Shown: in pieces, positions 1 to 7,933 of the stretch
Layout of the letters: each line of letters opens with the position of its first letter
How positions within the stretch are numbered: the first letter of the stretch is position 1
Assembly (NCBI RefSeq): GCF_014762765.1
Contig: NZ_JABURH010000113.1
Span: forward strand, 1 to 48,083
Length of the DNA stretch: 48,083 bases
Reading direction: 5' to 3'
From: Alcanivorax sp.
Lineage (GTDB): Bacteria; Pseudomonadota; Gammaproteobacteria; Pseudomonadales; Alcanivoracaceae
Notes under the pieces: generated by a model
Databases searched by the model: none
Told to the model about the DNA's origin: nothing
What the model saw: only the letters and a program-made list of their open reading frames with translations
Made by a program: the position numbers and the translations under genes

Positions 1-1
1 T

Positions 2-898
2 CTCGATTATGCGCTGCTTGATGTATTTGCCGATGCTCCATTTCAGGGCACACAGATTCCTGTGGTGAAGCTGGAGGGTGTGGACACTAGTGATGCCAGC
101 AAGATCGCGATTGCCAGTGAGTTTCAGCAGACGGAAACGGTGTTTATCGAGCCGGGCAAGGATATGCCGGTGAGTGTGTTCAATGGCAAGGGGCAGCAGT
201 TGTTCGGGGCCCATACCATTCTGGCGGCGTCTTTTGTGGCCCATGAGATGGGGCTTGCCAAGGATGAAGGGGCTTTTGCGTCGTTTCTTTTCAGGCAGAA
301 TCAGCAGTTGATCGAAAGCTTTATTGATACCGGAAACAGTACATCAGGCTCGATCCAGTTTGCTCGGGTGCTGACGCCCACGGTTGATCGCTATACCCCG
401 GAAATTCCCCGCCTGGCCGCGGCACTGAATATTGATGAGAAGCATATCTCGTTCAGTAAGTACAAGCCCATGGTGGTCAGTGTGGATACGCCTACGTTGA
501 TCATTCCGGTTACCAAACCCGAGCATGTGTTGGCGGCGAGTTTGAATGCGGAGCGGTGGGCCGATCTGTTTGGTGGTGTCTATACCTCGGAATTGTTCCT
601 GTTTGCACCCGGGACTATTACTGGCAGTTCGGAATTTCATGGGCGCTTGCTGAACCCGAACCTTCCTCGGGATGTATTTCCGCCCATCGGTAATGTGATG
701 CCGGAATTTATTGCTTATCTGGCGGAGCAGCAGGATACCGCTGCGGGGACGCACACTCTGTCTATTGATCGCGGAAGCCCTGATACCAGAAAGAGTATTC
801 TGCATGCGGAGTTCGACAAGAAGCCGGGCAAGGAAGTGAAGTGCCGCATCGGCGGTAACGTGATCAAGATGGGGGTAGGCGAGCTGCTTTACAGCTGA
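2..898 (+). CDS. PhzF-family isomerase-like protein (5' end outside window)
   Basis: The frame is open from base 2, so the start lies upstream of the window; 298 residues are visible. The first visible residues (LDYALLDVFADAPFQGTQIP) match the usual PhzF opening 'DVF...PFxGN.ava'. The following S-E-F-Q-Q-T-E-T-V-F-I segment corresponds to the conserved block around the catalytic glutamate. PhzF proteins are diaminopimelate-epimerase-fold isomerases. Only a few make phenazines, and most are of unknown substrate. Here the usual glycine/cysteine-rich GHPTLA block is altered to FGAHTILAA, so the substrate may differ from characterised members. No phenazine genes are nearby, so phenazine synthesis is not implied. 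The fold-level assignment is fairly secure; the function is open. Confidence 0.75.
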   Translation, partial: LDYALLDVFADAPFQGTQIPVVKLEGVDTSDASKIAIASEFQQTETVFIEPGKDMPVSVFNGKGQQLFGAHTILAASFVAHEMGLAKDEGAFASFLFRQNQQLIESFIDTGNSTSGSIQFARVLTPTVDRYTPEIPRLAAALNIDEKHISFSKYKPMVVSVDTPTLIIPVTKPEHVLAASLNAERWADLFGGVYTSELFLFAPGTITGSSEFHGRLLNPNLPRDVFPPIGNVMPEFIAYLAEQQDTAAGTHTLSIDRGSPDTRKSILHAEFDKKPGKEVKCRIGGNVIKMGVGELLYS

Positions 899-915
899 TT
901 TCAGTGACCTGCTAT

Positions 916-1017
916 TTATCGTTCGTTGGACTGGTTCTTCAGATAAACAATAAATGCCACCACGGCAATGCCGCAGAGAAACAACACGAAAGCGGTAATT
1001 AATTGTTCCAGTGTCAT
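916..1017 (-). CDS. 33-residue single-pass membrane peptide
   Basis: A short frame starts at ATG 1017 and ends with TAA at 916. It is preceded by a very strong Shine-Dalgarno, AGGAGGG, 7 bases before the start. The product begins MTLEQLITAF, continues as one hydrophobic helix of about 20 residues (roughly 6-26), and ends in a short charged tail K-N-Q-S-N-E-R. This layout is typical of small inner-membrane proteins that attach to larger complexes. I do not recognise the family. The gene lies tail to tail with the PhzF-like gene, 17 bases apart. The strong ribosome site and clean helix make it likely to be translated. What it binds cannot be read from sequence. Confidence 0.6.
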   Translation of the reverse strand: MTLEQLITAFVLFLCGIAVVAFIVYLKNQSNER

Positions 1018-1057
1018 GGTGCAGCCCTCCTGTCTGTTATGTCGACATTATCACGGC

Positions 1058-1086
1058 ACCGGCGCCTTTACCGAATAGGCGCCGGT
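1058..1086. terminator. Stem-loop downstream of DAHP synthase
   Basis: Nine-base perfect stem ACCGGCGCC/GGCGCCGGT (1058-1066 with 1078-1086) and an 11-base loop. No good T-run follows on either strand, so it is a weak terminator or mRNA end-stabiliser for the DAHP synthase transcript. It also lies just upstream of the small membrane-peptide gene. Confidence 0.4.
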
Positions 1087-1136
1087 TTCGTGATTTGCAT
1101 CAATCTTTTCCGGTAAATTCGTCCCTCCTGACCTCT

Positions 1137-2180
1137 CTAATCAATGCCACAGAGTAACTGCTCCGTCCTGTCCCAGCCCAGGCAGCCATCGGTGATGGAG
1201 AGGCCGTATTGCAGGGGTTTCTGCAGTGGCTGTTTGCCGTCTTGCAGGTGACTTTCCAGCATCACGCCGGCGATAGGGTTTTCGCCGCTGGCGCGCTGTT
1301 GAAGCAGATCATGGAGTACCTCTGGCTGTCTCAGTGGGTCTTTGCCGCTGTTGGCATGGCTGCAATCCACGATCAGTCGGTGGTTGCGACCTTTGGCTTG
1401 CAGGGCGCCCACGGCTTGGCGAATGCTGTCGGCATCGTAGTTGGGGCCATGGTGGCCACCGCGCAGTACCAGATGGGTGTCCGGGTTGCCGGCGGTTTGT
1501 AGCAGCGCACTGTGCCCATTGTCGTCGATGCCCAGGTGCGTGTGTGGATGCTCGGCGGCGCCCATGGCGTCACTGGCCACGTCGATACTGCCGTCGGTGC
1601 CGTTCTTGAAGCCCACTGGTATGGGCAGGCCGCTGACCATTTCCCGGTGGATCTGGGATTCGGTGGTGCGGGCGCCGATGGCAGCCCAGCTGAGCAGGTC
1701 GCCCAGGTAGTCGGCAGCCATGGGATGCAGTAGCTCGGTGGCAAGCGGCAGGCCCAGCCGGGCCAGGTCCAGCAACAGGTGGCGAGACACGTTCAGGCCG
1801 GTGGCGATATCGTTGCTGCCATCCAGGTGCGGGTCGTAGAGCATGCCTTTCCAGCCCACGGTGGTGCGGGGCTTTTCCACGTAGGCGCGCATTACTAGGA
1901 AGAGCTTGTCGTCCAGCTGACGGGACAGTTCGCTCAGACGATGGCCGTATTCCAGCGCTGCTTTCGGGTCGTGAAGCGAGCAGGGGCCAGTAATAACAAG
2001 CAGGCGGTCATCGGTGCCATTGAGAATATCGCGTACGGTTTGGCGATGTGCCTGAATCTGTGCTGCCAGCCTGGCGTCCACCGGCAGGCGCTCACGCATT
2101 GCGCTGGGGGAGGGCAGTGGTAAGCTGCGGCGCGAATTGATGTCGGAGGGGCTAGCGATGTTGCTCTGTGTCTGTTGCAT
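1137..2180 (-). CDS. 3-deoxy-7-phosphoheptulonate synthase (DAHP synthase, class I AroF/G/H type)
   Basis: Catalyses condensation of phosphoenolpyruvate with erythrose 4-phosphate, the first step of the shikimate pathway. The 347-residue length fits class I enzymes. Visible signatures are GPCSLHDP (residues 65-72, with metal-binding Cys67), RAYVEKPRTTVGWKG (98-112, phosphate/substrate binding), GARTTESQ and GFKNGTDG. The ATG at 2180 is preceded by AAGGAACG. Which isozyme it is (Phe-, Tyr- or Trp-sensitive) cannot be told by eye, so no symbol is given. About 160 bases of untranslated leader separate the start from an intrinsic terminator and an aromatic-rich leader peptide, so expression is probably controlled by attenuation. 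Confidence 0.93.
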   Translation of the reverse strand: MQQTQSNIASPSDINSRRSLPLPSPSAMRERLPVDARLAAQIQAHRQTVRDILNGTDDRLLVITGPCSLHDPKAALEYGHRLSELSRQLDDKLFLVMRAYVEKPRTTVGWKGMLYDPHLDGSNDIATGLNVSRHLLLDLARLGLPLATELLHPMAADYLGDLLSWAAIGARTTESQIHREMVSGLPIPVGFKNGTDGSIDVASDAMGAAEHPHTHLGIDDNGHSALLQTAGNPDTHLVLRGGHHGPNYDADSIRQAVGALQAKGRNHRLIVDCSHANSGKDPLRQPEVLHDLLQQRASGENPIAGVMLESHLQDGKQPLQKPLQYGLSITDGCLGWDRTEQLLCGID

Positions 2181-2339
2181 GGTCGTTCCTTAACGTTCTG
2201 TGCGCAATTATCGTCGCGCGTGATTCGATCGTAGTGTTCGCTGGAGCGGGCGTTGCCACTGGCTAAATCGCGATTCTTTGTGGTGCTGGCTATATCGATA
2301 CATGCTGTTTGTCCTCTGCGGTGCTGTTGTTTGGGCAAT

Positions 2340-2373
2340 AAAAAACCCCGGGCGGGATACCGACCGGGGTTTT
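2340..2373 (-). terminator. Attenuator terminator ahead of DAHP synthase
   Basis: On the minus strand AAAACCCCGG pairs with CCGGGGTTTT and runs into six T, a textbook intrinsic terminator. It lies between the leader peptide (ends 2418) and the DAHP synthase start (2180), so it must be bypassed for expression. A competing pairing is visible: minus-strand CGGGA (2394-2390) with TCCCG (2357-2353), nested around CCGA (2383-2380) with TCGG (2363-2360). It would take up bases inside the terminator and could act as antiterminator. Confidence 0.8.
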
Positions 2374-2400
2374 CATGATTCGGCAGGCGTCCCGTAGCGG

Positions 2401-2427
2401 GCGCGCCTGGGTAACGGTCAGGCGCGC
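2401..2427 (-). promoter_or_regulatory. Leader pause hairpin overlapping leader-peptide stop codon
   Basis: Perfect nine-base stem GCGCGCCTG/CAGGCGCGC with a nine-base loop. On the minus strand its 5' arm (2427-2419) contains the end of the leader-peptide frame and its stop codon (2420-2418), immediately after the aromatic codons (2456-2436). This is where a region 1:2 hairpin is expected in a trp-type attenuator: a ribosome reaching the stop would mask it, while one stalled on the aromatic codons would sit just upstream. Confidence 0.6.
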
Positions 2428-2528
2428 GAGCGGCTAAACCAATACCCATAACAGAAGGCAGCGGGCACAACCGTGCCGACCGGCTTGCGGTCTGCATTGA
2501 TGCTGTGATTGTGCAGGGCTGCTTTCAT
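2418..2528 (-). CDS. Aromatic-rich leader peptide controlling DAHP synthase (36 aa)
   Basis: ATG at 2528, TGA at 2420-2418, 36 residues. Residues 25-31 are F-C-Y-G-Y-W-F: five of seven are aromatic and all three aromatic amino acids are represented. The peptide is followed directly by a perfect hairpin (2401-2427) and then an intrinsic terminator (2340-2373), 238 bases ahead of the DAHP synthase start. A sigma70-like promoter lies 29 bases upstream. The arrangement is that of a ribosome-mediated attenuator, in which scarcity of charged Phe, Tyr or Trp tRNA stalls the ribosome. The ribosome site is weak (AAGAGAT). Function is inferred from the layout and the target enzyme. Confidence 0.75.
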   Translation of the reverse strand: MKAALHNHSINADRKPVGTVVPAAFCYGYWFSRSRA

Positions 2529-2556
2529 GGTGAAATCTCTTTGAATTCAGTTCTCA

Positions 2557-2585
2557 AGCCTAGCGATGGCGCCGGCCAGAAGCAA
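2557..2585 (-). promoter_or_regulatory. Sigma70-type promoter for DAHP synthase leader
   Basis: On the minus strand TTGCTT (2585-2580), a 17-base spacer and TAGGCT (2562-2557). Transcription would start near 2550, about 22 bases before the leader-peptide ATG, leaving a short 5' end as in known attenuated operons. Confidence 0.5.
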
Positions 2586-2658
2586 GAGGGCGGGCCTCTC
2601 TCCTTGATAGGTGGTCAATATGCCGGGTCGGCATGACAGGATCGTGACAGGACAAGGC

Positions 2659-2682
2659 AAAAAAATGCCCACCGAAGTGGGC
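2659..2682 (-). terminator. Intrinsic terminator of lipoprotein gene
   Basis: Minus-strand GCCCAC-TTCG-GTGGGC followed by A and seven T; a stable UUCG tetraloop terminator 35 bases after the lipoprotein stop codon. Confidence 0.85.
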
Positions 2683-2716
2683 AAGGAAGGTGGAGACAAT
2701 CAAGGAGAAAACAGGA

Positions 2717-3337
2717 TCAGAAGATATCGGCCTTGCCGATGGCGTTGGTGATGACCTGGGCAAAGTGGTCTGCCCCTTTTTCCAGGCCCTTGAAACCGCC
2801 GGTGTTGAAGCTGACGGTGTTGCCCTGCCAGATAATCGCTTGCTGGTCCACGTCCCACAGGTCCAGCCGGACCTCGTAGATGTCCTCATTCACGAAGAAG
2901 TCTTCACTGTACACCTGAGGGCGCATGGTCATGGTCCCGGCGACAGGTACCGCGGCGCCGGGATCACCTTTTACTTCCAGGGTTTCGCTGCGCTGTTCTT
3001 CCAGGTGAATGGCTAGGGCGCTGTCGAAGCCGTTTTCCTTCATGCGTTCTGCCAGATAGTCACGGCTTTTGCCCTCGATGCCTTTGTCACCAAAGACCGT
3101 ATGGGCGGCGGTGGCCTTGATGCCCCGTTCGGCAAACTTGGCGACGATGGCATTTTCCAGGTGACCACGCAGTTCATGGGCTGCCAGAACGCCAACCACC
3201 ACTGATTGATAAGGCCCTTTGGGATCTTTCTCCACCCCGGTCTGGGTACTGACCACGCGGGTGTCATGGTAGCCGGTGGCACAGGCGGCGAGCAGCGCAG
3301 CGAACAGGGCCACCATGGCGAATTGCAATTTTCTCAT
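2717..3337 (-). CDS. Putative lipoprotein, unknown function
   Basis: 206 residues with an N-terminal lipoprotein signal: positive start MRK, hydrophobic stretch, then lipobox L-A-A-C with the lipidated Cys at residue 19. The residue after Cys is Ala, which predicts outer-membrane sorting. The mature part has alternating beta/alpha character and ends near A-I-G-K-A-D-I-F. I do not recognise a named family. It starts 64 bases after the DUF1302 gene on the same strand, has its own ribosome site (GAGGA), and is followed by a strong terminator, so the two are probably co-transcribed. It may assist the DUF1302 protein at the outer membrane; that is inference from position only. Confidence 0.75.
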   Translation of the reverse strand: MRKLQFAMVALFAALLAACATGYHDTRVVSTQTGVEKDPKGPYQSVVVGVLAAHELRGHLENAIVAKFAERGIKATAAHTVFGDKGIEGKSRDYLAERMKENGFDSALAIHLEEQRSETLEVKGDPGAAVPVAGTMTMRPQVYSEDFFVNEDIYEVRLDLWDVDQQAIIWQGNTVSFNTGGFKGLEKGADHFAQVITNAIGKADIF

Positions 3338-3401
3338 CGTTCCATCCTCATTCTGTTTGGCAGGCCCCCTTGGCGCGAGGCCTGCAGTGTCCGTTGCGTT
3401 C

Positions 3402-5168
3402 TCAGAAGTTGTAGGTTGTGCTCAAGGACAGGTAATCCCGGTCGTTGACTACGCTATAGCTGGCATCGTTATAGGTGGTGTAGGACAGGTCGGCGCTGAG
3501 CTTCTTGTAGCCCATGCCGATACCCAGGCCCAGGCTGCGCTGGTCTTCCTGAAGGGCGTCATCACTGGAGTAGCCTTCTACACCGTGCTGCAGGGTCAGT
3601 GACGGAGTCAGTGTCACCGGGCCAATGGCATTTGCATAGGTGGATTTCAGCGTCAGTTGGTAGCCCCAGCTGAAGTCAGTCACATAGCCGTCCTCGCCCA
3701 GCTCACCGACACCGAAGTTGGTGTGGCGGCGAAAACGCATGTCTTCCTGGTCCGGCAAATCCTGAATGAATTCCGAGCCGACCTGGGCAGAAACGATGGT
3801 TTTCTGGGCGCCCAGTACTTTGGGGATAACCGTGGTAAAGGTGAATTCGGCACGCTGAATATCGAACTCCTTGAAGCCGGTCACTTCGTTGCCCGAGCCA
3901 TAGACATAATCAATGGTGTCCTGGGGAACGGTAGCGAACCCCTGGGCTACTGCGGCAGGCACGCCGTTGGCTTCCAGTACCCGGGCGGTGGTCATGTCCG
4001 GAGTGTTGATCTGGACCGGCATGTCAGGCAGGTAGCTCAGGTTCATGGCTAGGTTGCCGACCCCTTCAAAGGTCTTGTCGGCGGTCAGGCCGATCACCTG
4101 GATGTCTTCCGGATACTCATAGAAGTAGGCAATGTCGTTGCCGGCTGTAATCCCCTGTGCCAGCGGGCTGTCTTCCTTGGTCACCGAGTAGATTGGCAGA
4201 CGCATGTGGTAGTTAAGGAAGTAGGCACCCACCTTGGCCTTGGATTTTGGGAAGGCATAGTCGAATTTCAGCCCGTACTGACCACCATCATCAGGCTCTT
4301 TTTCGTCCCGGCGTGGAATGTAGACGCCATTTTCGTAGGCGGTCTTGTTGGGAATAATCACCGAGCTGGAGAAGGTGGCATCACAACCGACAGCGGTGTT
4401 GTCGAGAGTGGAAAAGAAGGTGCCGCAGCCATCCAGGTTCGCGGCCCGCCACTCATACTGGTAGAAGGATTTCATGGAGAGCCGGTCGGTAAACTTGTAG
4501 TCAGCGGTCACCATGCCAGAGGGCTTGAGGAACTCGGTGTACTCGGCACCGGGGCGATGCAGGGCCGCCAGGTCGATGGCGTTCAGTGCACTGAGGGAGC
4601 CCCGGGAATACAGGCTGCGTCCCCACAGCAGAGTCTGACGACCCGCCTTCAGCTTCAGAGGCTGCTCATTGACCTGAAAGGTGCCGTGGACAAAGACATC
4701 CTGAAAGGTGGCTCCCTGGAATTTGGAGTTGCGATCAAAGCCGTCGTCGCTGAGCGGCTCGCCGCCGACAAATTCATTGGGGAAGTTGCCGTGGGGAACA
4801 TCCTTCTCTTTCTGCACGTAGTCATACCAGCCTTTGGCTCGCACAAAAAGACCATAGTTCTTGTACTGCAGGTTGACGTCGCCCACTGCCTTGGCAACGG
4901 CAGATACCACTTCACCACCATCATAGTTCAGGTTGCCATCGTCAGAGACGGCGGAACCGGAGGTGCCGCCGGGGGTATCACCAGCAAACAGGTTTTCCTT
5001 GCGGGCAGACTCCATACGGGAAATAGCGCCCACGGAGGCTTTCAGGTTCCATTTGACGCTGAGGTCTTCATTGAACTGTTTTTCGCCAGCCATGGCCGGG
5101 GCTGCGGCTGTCAGCAGGCCCAGAGCCAGGGCACTGCTGCAGCCAACAGCGATCGCTTTACTTCGCAT
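3402..5168 (-). CDS. DUF1302-family outer-membrane protein
   Basis: 588 residues with a signal peptide cleaved near A-P-A-M-A (residue 27). The mature protein is rich in alternating strands and ends in Y-N-F, the terminal aromatic residue used for outer-membrane barrel assembly. Sequence blocks such as LKAGRQTLLWGRSLYSRGSL and the length fit the DUF1302 family, large barrel proteins common in Pseudomonas, Alcanivorax and Marinobacter and often encoded beside genes for uptake and oxidation of hydrophobic acids or sterols. A role as entry channel for such a substrate is inferred. Its leader is long and structured, and it shares an upstream operator with the acyl-CoA ligase gene at 36338. Start at 5168 has GGGAGAG 7 bases upstream. 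Confidence 0.85.
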   Translation of the reverse strand: MRSKAIAVGCSSALALGLLTAAAPAMAGEKQFNEDLSVKWNLKASVGAISRMESARKENLFAGDTPGGTSGSAVSDDGNLNYDGGEVVSAVAKAVGDVNLQYKNYGLFVRAKGWYDYVQKEKDVPHGNFPNEFVGGEPLSDDGFDRNSKFQGATFQDVFVHGTFQVNEQPLKLKAGRQTLLWGRSLYSRGSLSALNAIDLAALHRPGAEYTEFLKPSGMVTADYKFTDRLSMKSFYQYEWRAANLDGCGTFFSTLDNTAVGCDATFSSSVIIPNKTAYENGVYIPRRDEKEPDDGGQYGLKFDYAFPKSKAKVGAYFLNYHMRLPIYSVTKEDSPLAQGITAGNDIAYFYEYPEDIQVIGLTADKTFEGVGNLAMNLSYLPDMPVQINTPDMTTARVLEANGVPAAVAQGFATVPQDTIDYVYGSGNEVTGFKEFDIQRAEFTFTTVIPKVLGAQKTIVSAQVGSEFIQDLPDQEDMRFRRHTNFGVGELGEDGYVTDFSWGYQLTLKSTYANAIGPVTLTPSLTLQHGVEGYSSDDALQEDQRSLGLGIGMGYKKLSADLSYTTYNDASYSVVNDRDYLSLSTTYNF

Positions 5169-5183
5169 TATTTTGCTCTCCCA

Positions 5184-5206
5184 CTACCCGGTGATGAGCC
5201 GGGTAG
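5184..5206 (-). promoter_or_regulatory. Leader stem-loop abutting the DUF1302 ribosome site
   Basis: Perfect eight-base stem CTACCCGG/CCGGGTAG with a seven-base loop. Only one base separates it from the Shine-Dalgarno (minus strand 5182-5176). It may protect the mRNA 5' region or modulate translation. Confidence 0.5.
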
Positions 5207-5252
5207 AAATTCCGTTTGTTGTTGTGAACGTTGTTGTAGCGCACTTGTTGTC

Positions 5253-5273
5253 ACGCCCGGTCCCATCGGGCGT
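5253..5273 (-). promoter_or_regulatory. First leader stem-loop of DUF1302 mRNA
   Basis: Perfect seven-base stem ACGCCCG/CGGGCGT, loop of seven, close to the predicted transcript start (about 5285). No T-run follows, so it is not a terminator. Confidence 0.4.
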
Positions 5274-5291
5274 TAAAATCTTGACCCTCGC

Positions 5292-5319
5292 TTTTTATTT
5301 TTTTGAACCATTATTTCAA
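5292..5319 (-). promoter_or_regulatory. Candidate sigma70 promoter of DUF1302 gene
   Basis: Minus strand TTGAAA (5319-5314), 16-base spacer, TAAAAA (5297-5292). It lies between the bipartite operator and the structured leader. The whole region is AT-rich, so other -10 choices are possible. Confidence 0.35.
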
Positions 5320-5345
5320 AAAGCGATGCGTCGGATTCAATTCAT

Positions 5346-5378
5346 ACATACCGGTGGGTATGTGGTCAAGACAGACCA
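5346..5378 (-). promoter_or_regulatory. Bipartite operator, DUF1302 copy
   Basis: Read on the minus strand: TGGTCTGT, three bases, GACC, then the perfect palindrome ACATACC-N4-GGTATGT. The same 33-base block, with only six differences all in the spacers, occurs at 36072-36104 ahead of the acyl-CoA ligase, in the same orientation relative to its gene. It lies 178 bases upstream of the DUF1302 start and upstream of the predicted -35, which suits an activator. The regulator is not identifiable in the window. Confidence 0.7.
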
Positions 5379-5645
5379 ACGTCGAAGTTGGGGGTAAATA
5401 GGGGGCGAAAAGCCTGTTTCTGGAATAAGAGCGCGAGTTTTTATGGGATTTTCGTGATCCAAGATCAGGGGAGAGAAACGATATCAAAGGTCGTGTTTAC
5501 TATTTTCGGCGATTCGTTACCCAGGGTAACAAATAAAAGAAGATTTCATTTTAGCGTTATTTGTGAGCTTTGACACATTTCCTAAAGAATTCCATCGCAG
5601 AAAACACAGTAAGGTTTAGCCCGGCAGTGGACCCTGATCATGAAG
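5379..5645. other. Non-coding stretch without recognised elements
   Basis: AT-rich DNA between the bipartite operator and the thiolase terminator. No frame with a ribosome site, no strong hairpin and no repeat shared with the rest of the window was seen. It may carry further upstream activator contacts for the DUF1302 promoter. Confidence 0.4.
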
Positions 5646-5671
5646 AAAAAAAGGGCGCCGTGTGGCGCCCT
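5646..5671 (-). terminator. Intrinsic terminator of thiolase operon
   Basis: Minus strand AGGGCGCC-ACAC-GGCGCCCT followed by a run of T; lies 24 bases after the thiolase stop codon. Confidence 0.9.
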
Positions 5672-5694
5672 GAAGGGGAAGTCAGAGACAGAAA

Positions 5695-6897
5695 TCAGAA
5701 CACTTCAAACAAGCCAGCGGCACCCATGCCGCCGCCAATGCACATGGTCACCACCACATACTTCACGCCTCGGCGCTTGCCTTCGATCAGGGCGTGGCCG
5801 GTCATGCGGGCTCCGGACATGCCGTAGGGGTGGCCGATGGAAATGGCGCCGCCGTTCACGTTGTATTTCTCCGGGTCGATGCCCAGGCGGTCGCGGCTGT
5901 ACAGGCACTGGCTCGCGAAAGCTTCGTTAAGCTCCCAGATGCCGATGTCATCCACGGTGAGACCGAAACGCTTGAGCAGCTTGGGTACCGCAAAAACCGG
6001 GCCGATACCCATCTCGTCCGGGTCGCAGCCAGCGACGGCCATGCCGCGGTAGGCCCCCAGTGGTTGCAGGCCCAGGCGCTCGGCTTCCTTTGCTTCCATC
6101 AGCACGCAGGCGCTGGCGCCGTCGGAGAGCTGGGAGGCGTTGCCCGCGGTGATGAAACCGCCTTCCTGGACCTGTTGACCCCCTTTGAAGACGGGCTGCA
6201 GAGATTGCAGGCCTTCCAGGGTGGTTTGCGGTCGATTGCCTTCGTCTTTGCTCAGGGTGACTTCCTGATCGGAAATCTCTTTGGTCTCCTTGTTCATCAC
6301 TTTCATGACGGTGGTCATGGGCACGATTTCGTCGTCGAACTTGCCGGCTTGCTGGGCAGCCGCGGTGCGCATCTGGGACTGGTAGGCGTATTCGTCCTGG
6401 GCATCGCGGGAAACGCTGTAGCGGTCTGCGACGATCTCGGCGGTTTCCAGCATGGACATGTAGATGTCCGGGCGGTGCTGTTTCAGCCAGGGATCGGCGG
6501 CACGGAAGGTGTTCATCTTGTCGTTCTGTACCAGAGAGATGGACTCCAGCCCGCCGGCCACGGCCACATCCATGTTGTCGACGATGATTTCCTTGGCGGC
6601 GGTGGCGATGGCCATCAGGCCGGAGGCGCACTGGCGGTCCATGGACATGCCGGACACGCTGGTGGGCAGTCCGGCGCGCAGGGCGCATTGGCGGGCCACG
6701 TTGCCACTGGTGCTGCCCTGCTGCAGGGCGGCGCCCATGATCACGTCCTGAATAGTCTCCGGGTCGATGCCGGCGCGCTCCACGGCGTGTTTGATGGCAT
6801 GGCCACCCAGCGCCTGGGCCTGGGTGTCGTTGAAGGCGCCCCGGTAGGCTTTGCCAATGGGGGTGCGGGCGGTGGAAACGATGACGGCTTCTCTCAT
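5695..6897 (-). CDS. Acetyl-CoA acyltransferase (thiolase II-fold)
   Basis: 400 residues, full length for the family. The catalytic residues are all visible: Cys90 in D-R-Q-C-A-S-G (acyl acceptor), His356 in G-H-P-Y-G-M-S-G, and Cys386 in C-I-G-G-G-M-G; NEAFA is at 324-328. The enzyme either cleaves 3-ketoacyl-CoA with CoA, or runs the reverse Claisen condensation. Together with the dehydrogenase (6975) and the MaoC hydratase (8194) upstream on the same strand it completes a beta-oxidation half-cycle, so a degradative 3-ketoacyl-CoA thiolase is the likelier role. Spacing to the dehydrogenase gene is 77 bases. Chain-length preference cannot be judged. Confidence 0.92.
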   Translation of the reverse strand: MREAVIVSTARTPIGKAYRGAFNDTQAQALGGHAIKHAVERAGIDPETIQDVIMGAALQQGSTSGNVARQCALRAGLPTSVSGMSMDRQCASGLMAIATAAKEIIVDNMDVAVAGGLESISLVQNDKMNTFRAADPWLKQHRPDIYMSMLETAEIVADRYSVSRDAQDEYAYQSQMRTAAAQQAGKFDDEIVPMTTVMKVMNKETKEISDQEVTLSKDEGNRPQTTLEGLQSLQPVFKGGQQVQEGGFITAGNASQLSDGASACVLMEAKEAERLGLQPLGAYRGMAVAGCDPDEMGIGPVFAVPKLLKRFGLTVDDIGIWELNEAFASQCLYSRDRLGIDPEKYNVNGGAISIGHPYGMSGARMTGHALIEGKRRGVKYVVVTMCIGGGMGAAGLFEVF

Positions 6898-6974
6898 GAT
6901 GCCTCTCCAGATTGATATTCGGTCGATGTCTCGCTGCAGGAGTTTGCCTGCAGCCGGTTGATCAGCAGCTGCGT

Positions 6975-7895
6975 TTAACCCAGCTTGATGCCCTTGGCCT
7001 GGGCTGCCTTGGTGAGAATCTTGGTCACATGGTCGCCGCCGGCGAGAATTTCCCGGGCGTTGTCCATATTGCCGATCTGCTCGAAATGGGCGGCGACGCC
7101 ATCCACATTTCGCTCGTCTTCATCAAGGTAGACGCCTTCGCTTTCCATCAGGCGAACCATGGCGTAGCAGCCGGCACCTGCCAGTACGATGCGGTGGGTC
7201 GGTGCTTTGTTACTACACAGGAACAGGACCGCTGGGGTGATTTCCTTTGGCTCCAGCATGGCCAGGACTTCCGGGGGCATCAGGTCTTCGGTCATACGAG
7301 TGGCAGCGGTGGGCGCAATGCAGTTGACCTTGATGTCGTACTTTTCCCCTTCGATACAAAGTGTATTCATCAAGCCGGCCACGGCCATCTTGGCAGCGCC
7401 GTAGTTGGCCTGACCGAAGTTGCCATACAGGCCAGAGGTGGAGGTGGTCATGACGATACGGCCATAACCCTGTTCGCGCATGATCGGCCAGACCGCGCGG
7501 GTACAGATTTCGGAGCCGGTCAAATGCACGGCGATGACCTTGTCCCAGTCGTCCTGGGTCATTTTCACAAAGCTCTTGTCGCGCAAAATACCGGCGTTGT
7601 TGATCAGCACATCAATGCGCCCCCAGGTATCCATGGCCTGTTTCACCATGGCGTCCACCTGTTCCGGACTGGACACATCGGCGCCGTTGGCAATCGCTTC
7701 ACCACCGGCGGACTGGATTTCCGCGACGACCTGCTCGGCCGCCTCGCTGGAGCCGCCGCTGCCATCGCGAGCACCGCCGAAGTCATTGACCACGACCTTG
7801 GCGCCCAGACGCGCCAGCTCTAGCGCATGGCATTTTCCCAGGCCGTTACCGGCGCCGGTGACGATGGCTACCTGGTTATCAAAACGGATTGTCAT
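6975..7895 (-). CDS. SDR-family (3R)-hydroxyacyl-CoA dehydrogenase, MFE2-type
   Basis: 306 residues from ATG 7895, preceded by GGGAGAG; a TTG five codons further up (7910) is open but overlaps that ribosome site, so the ATG is preferred. The Rossmann motif TGAGNGLG is at 13-20, NNAG at 99-102 and the catalytic Tyr165-x3-Lys169 in Y-G-A-A-K, with Ser152/154. The opening, the insertion R-D-G-S-G-G-S-S after the second strand, and the length beyond a minimal SDR match the dehydrogenase domain of peroxisomal multifunctional enzyme 2 (HSD17B4). That enzyme oxidises (3R)-hydroxyacyl-CoA with NAD. A MaoC hydratase, the other half of MFE2, is encoded upstream, so two separate genes replace the eukaryotic fusion. 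Confidence 0.88.
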   Translation of the reverse strand: MTIRFDNQVAIVTGAGNGLGKCHALELARLGAKVVVNDFGGARDGSGGSSEAAEQVVAEIQSAGGEAIANGADVSSPEQVDAMVKQAMDTWGRIDVLINNAGILRDKSFVKMTQDDWDKVIAVHLTGSEICTRAVWPIMREQGYGRIVMTTSTSGLYGNFGQANYGAAKMAVAGLMNTLCIEGEKYDIKVNCIAPTAATRMTEDLMPPEVLAMLEPKEITPAVLFLCSNKAPTHRIVLAGAGCYAMVRLMESEGVYLDEDERNVDGVAAHFEQIGNMDNAREILAGGDHVTKILTKAAQAKGIKLG

Positions 7896-7933
7896 GCTTC
7901 TCTCTCCCAATAATCTTCATAAAATACCCTTTT

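Noticed and set aside
2-898. Phenazine biosynthesis gene
   Set aside because: PhzF-like proteins are widespread without phenazine pathways; no other phz gene is nearby and the conserved block is altered.
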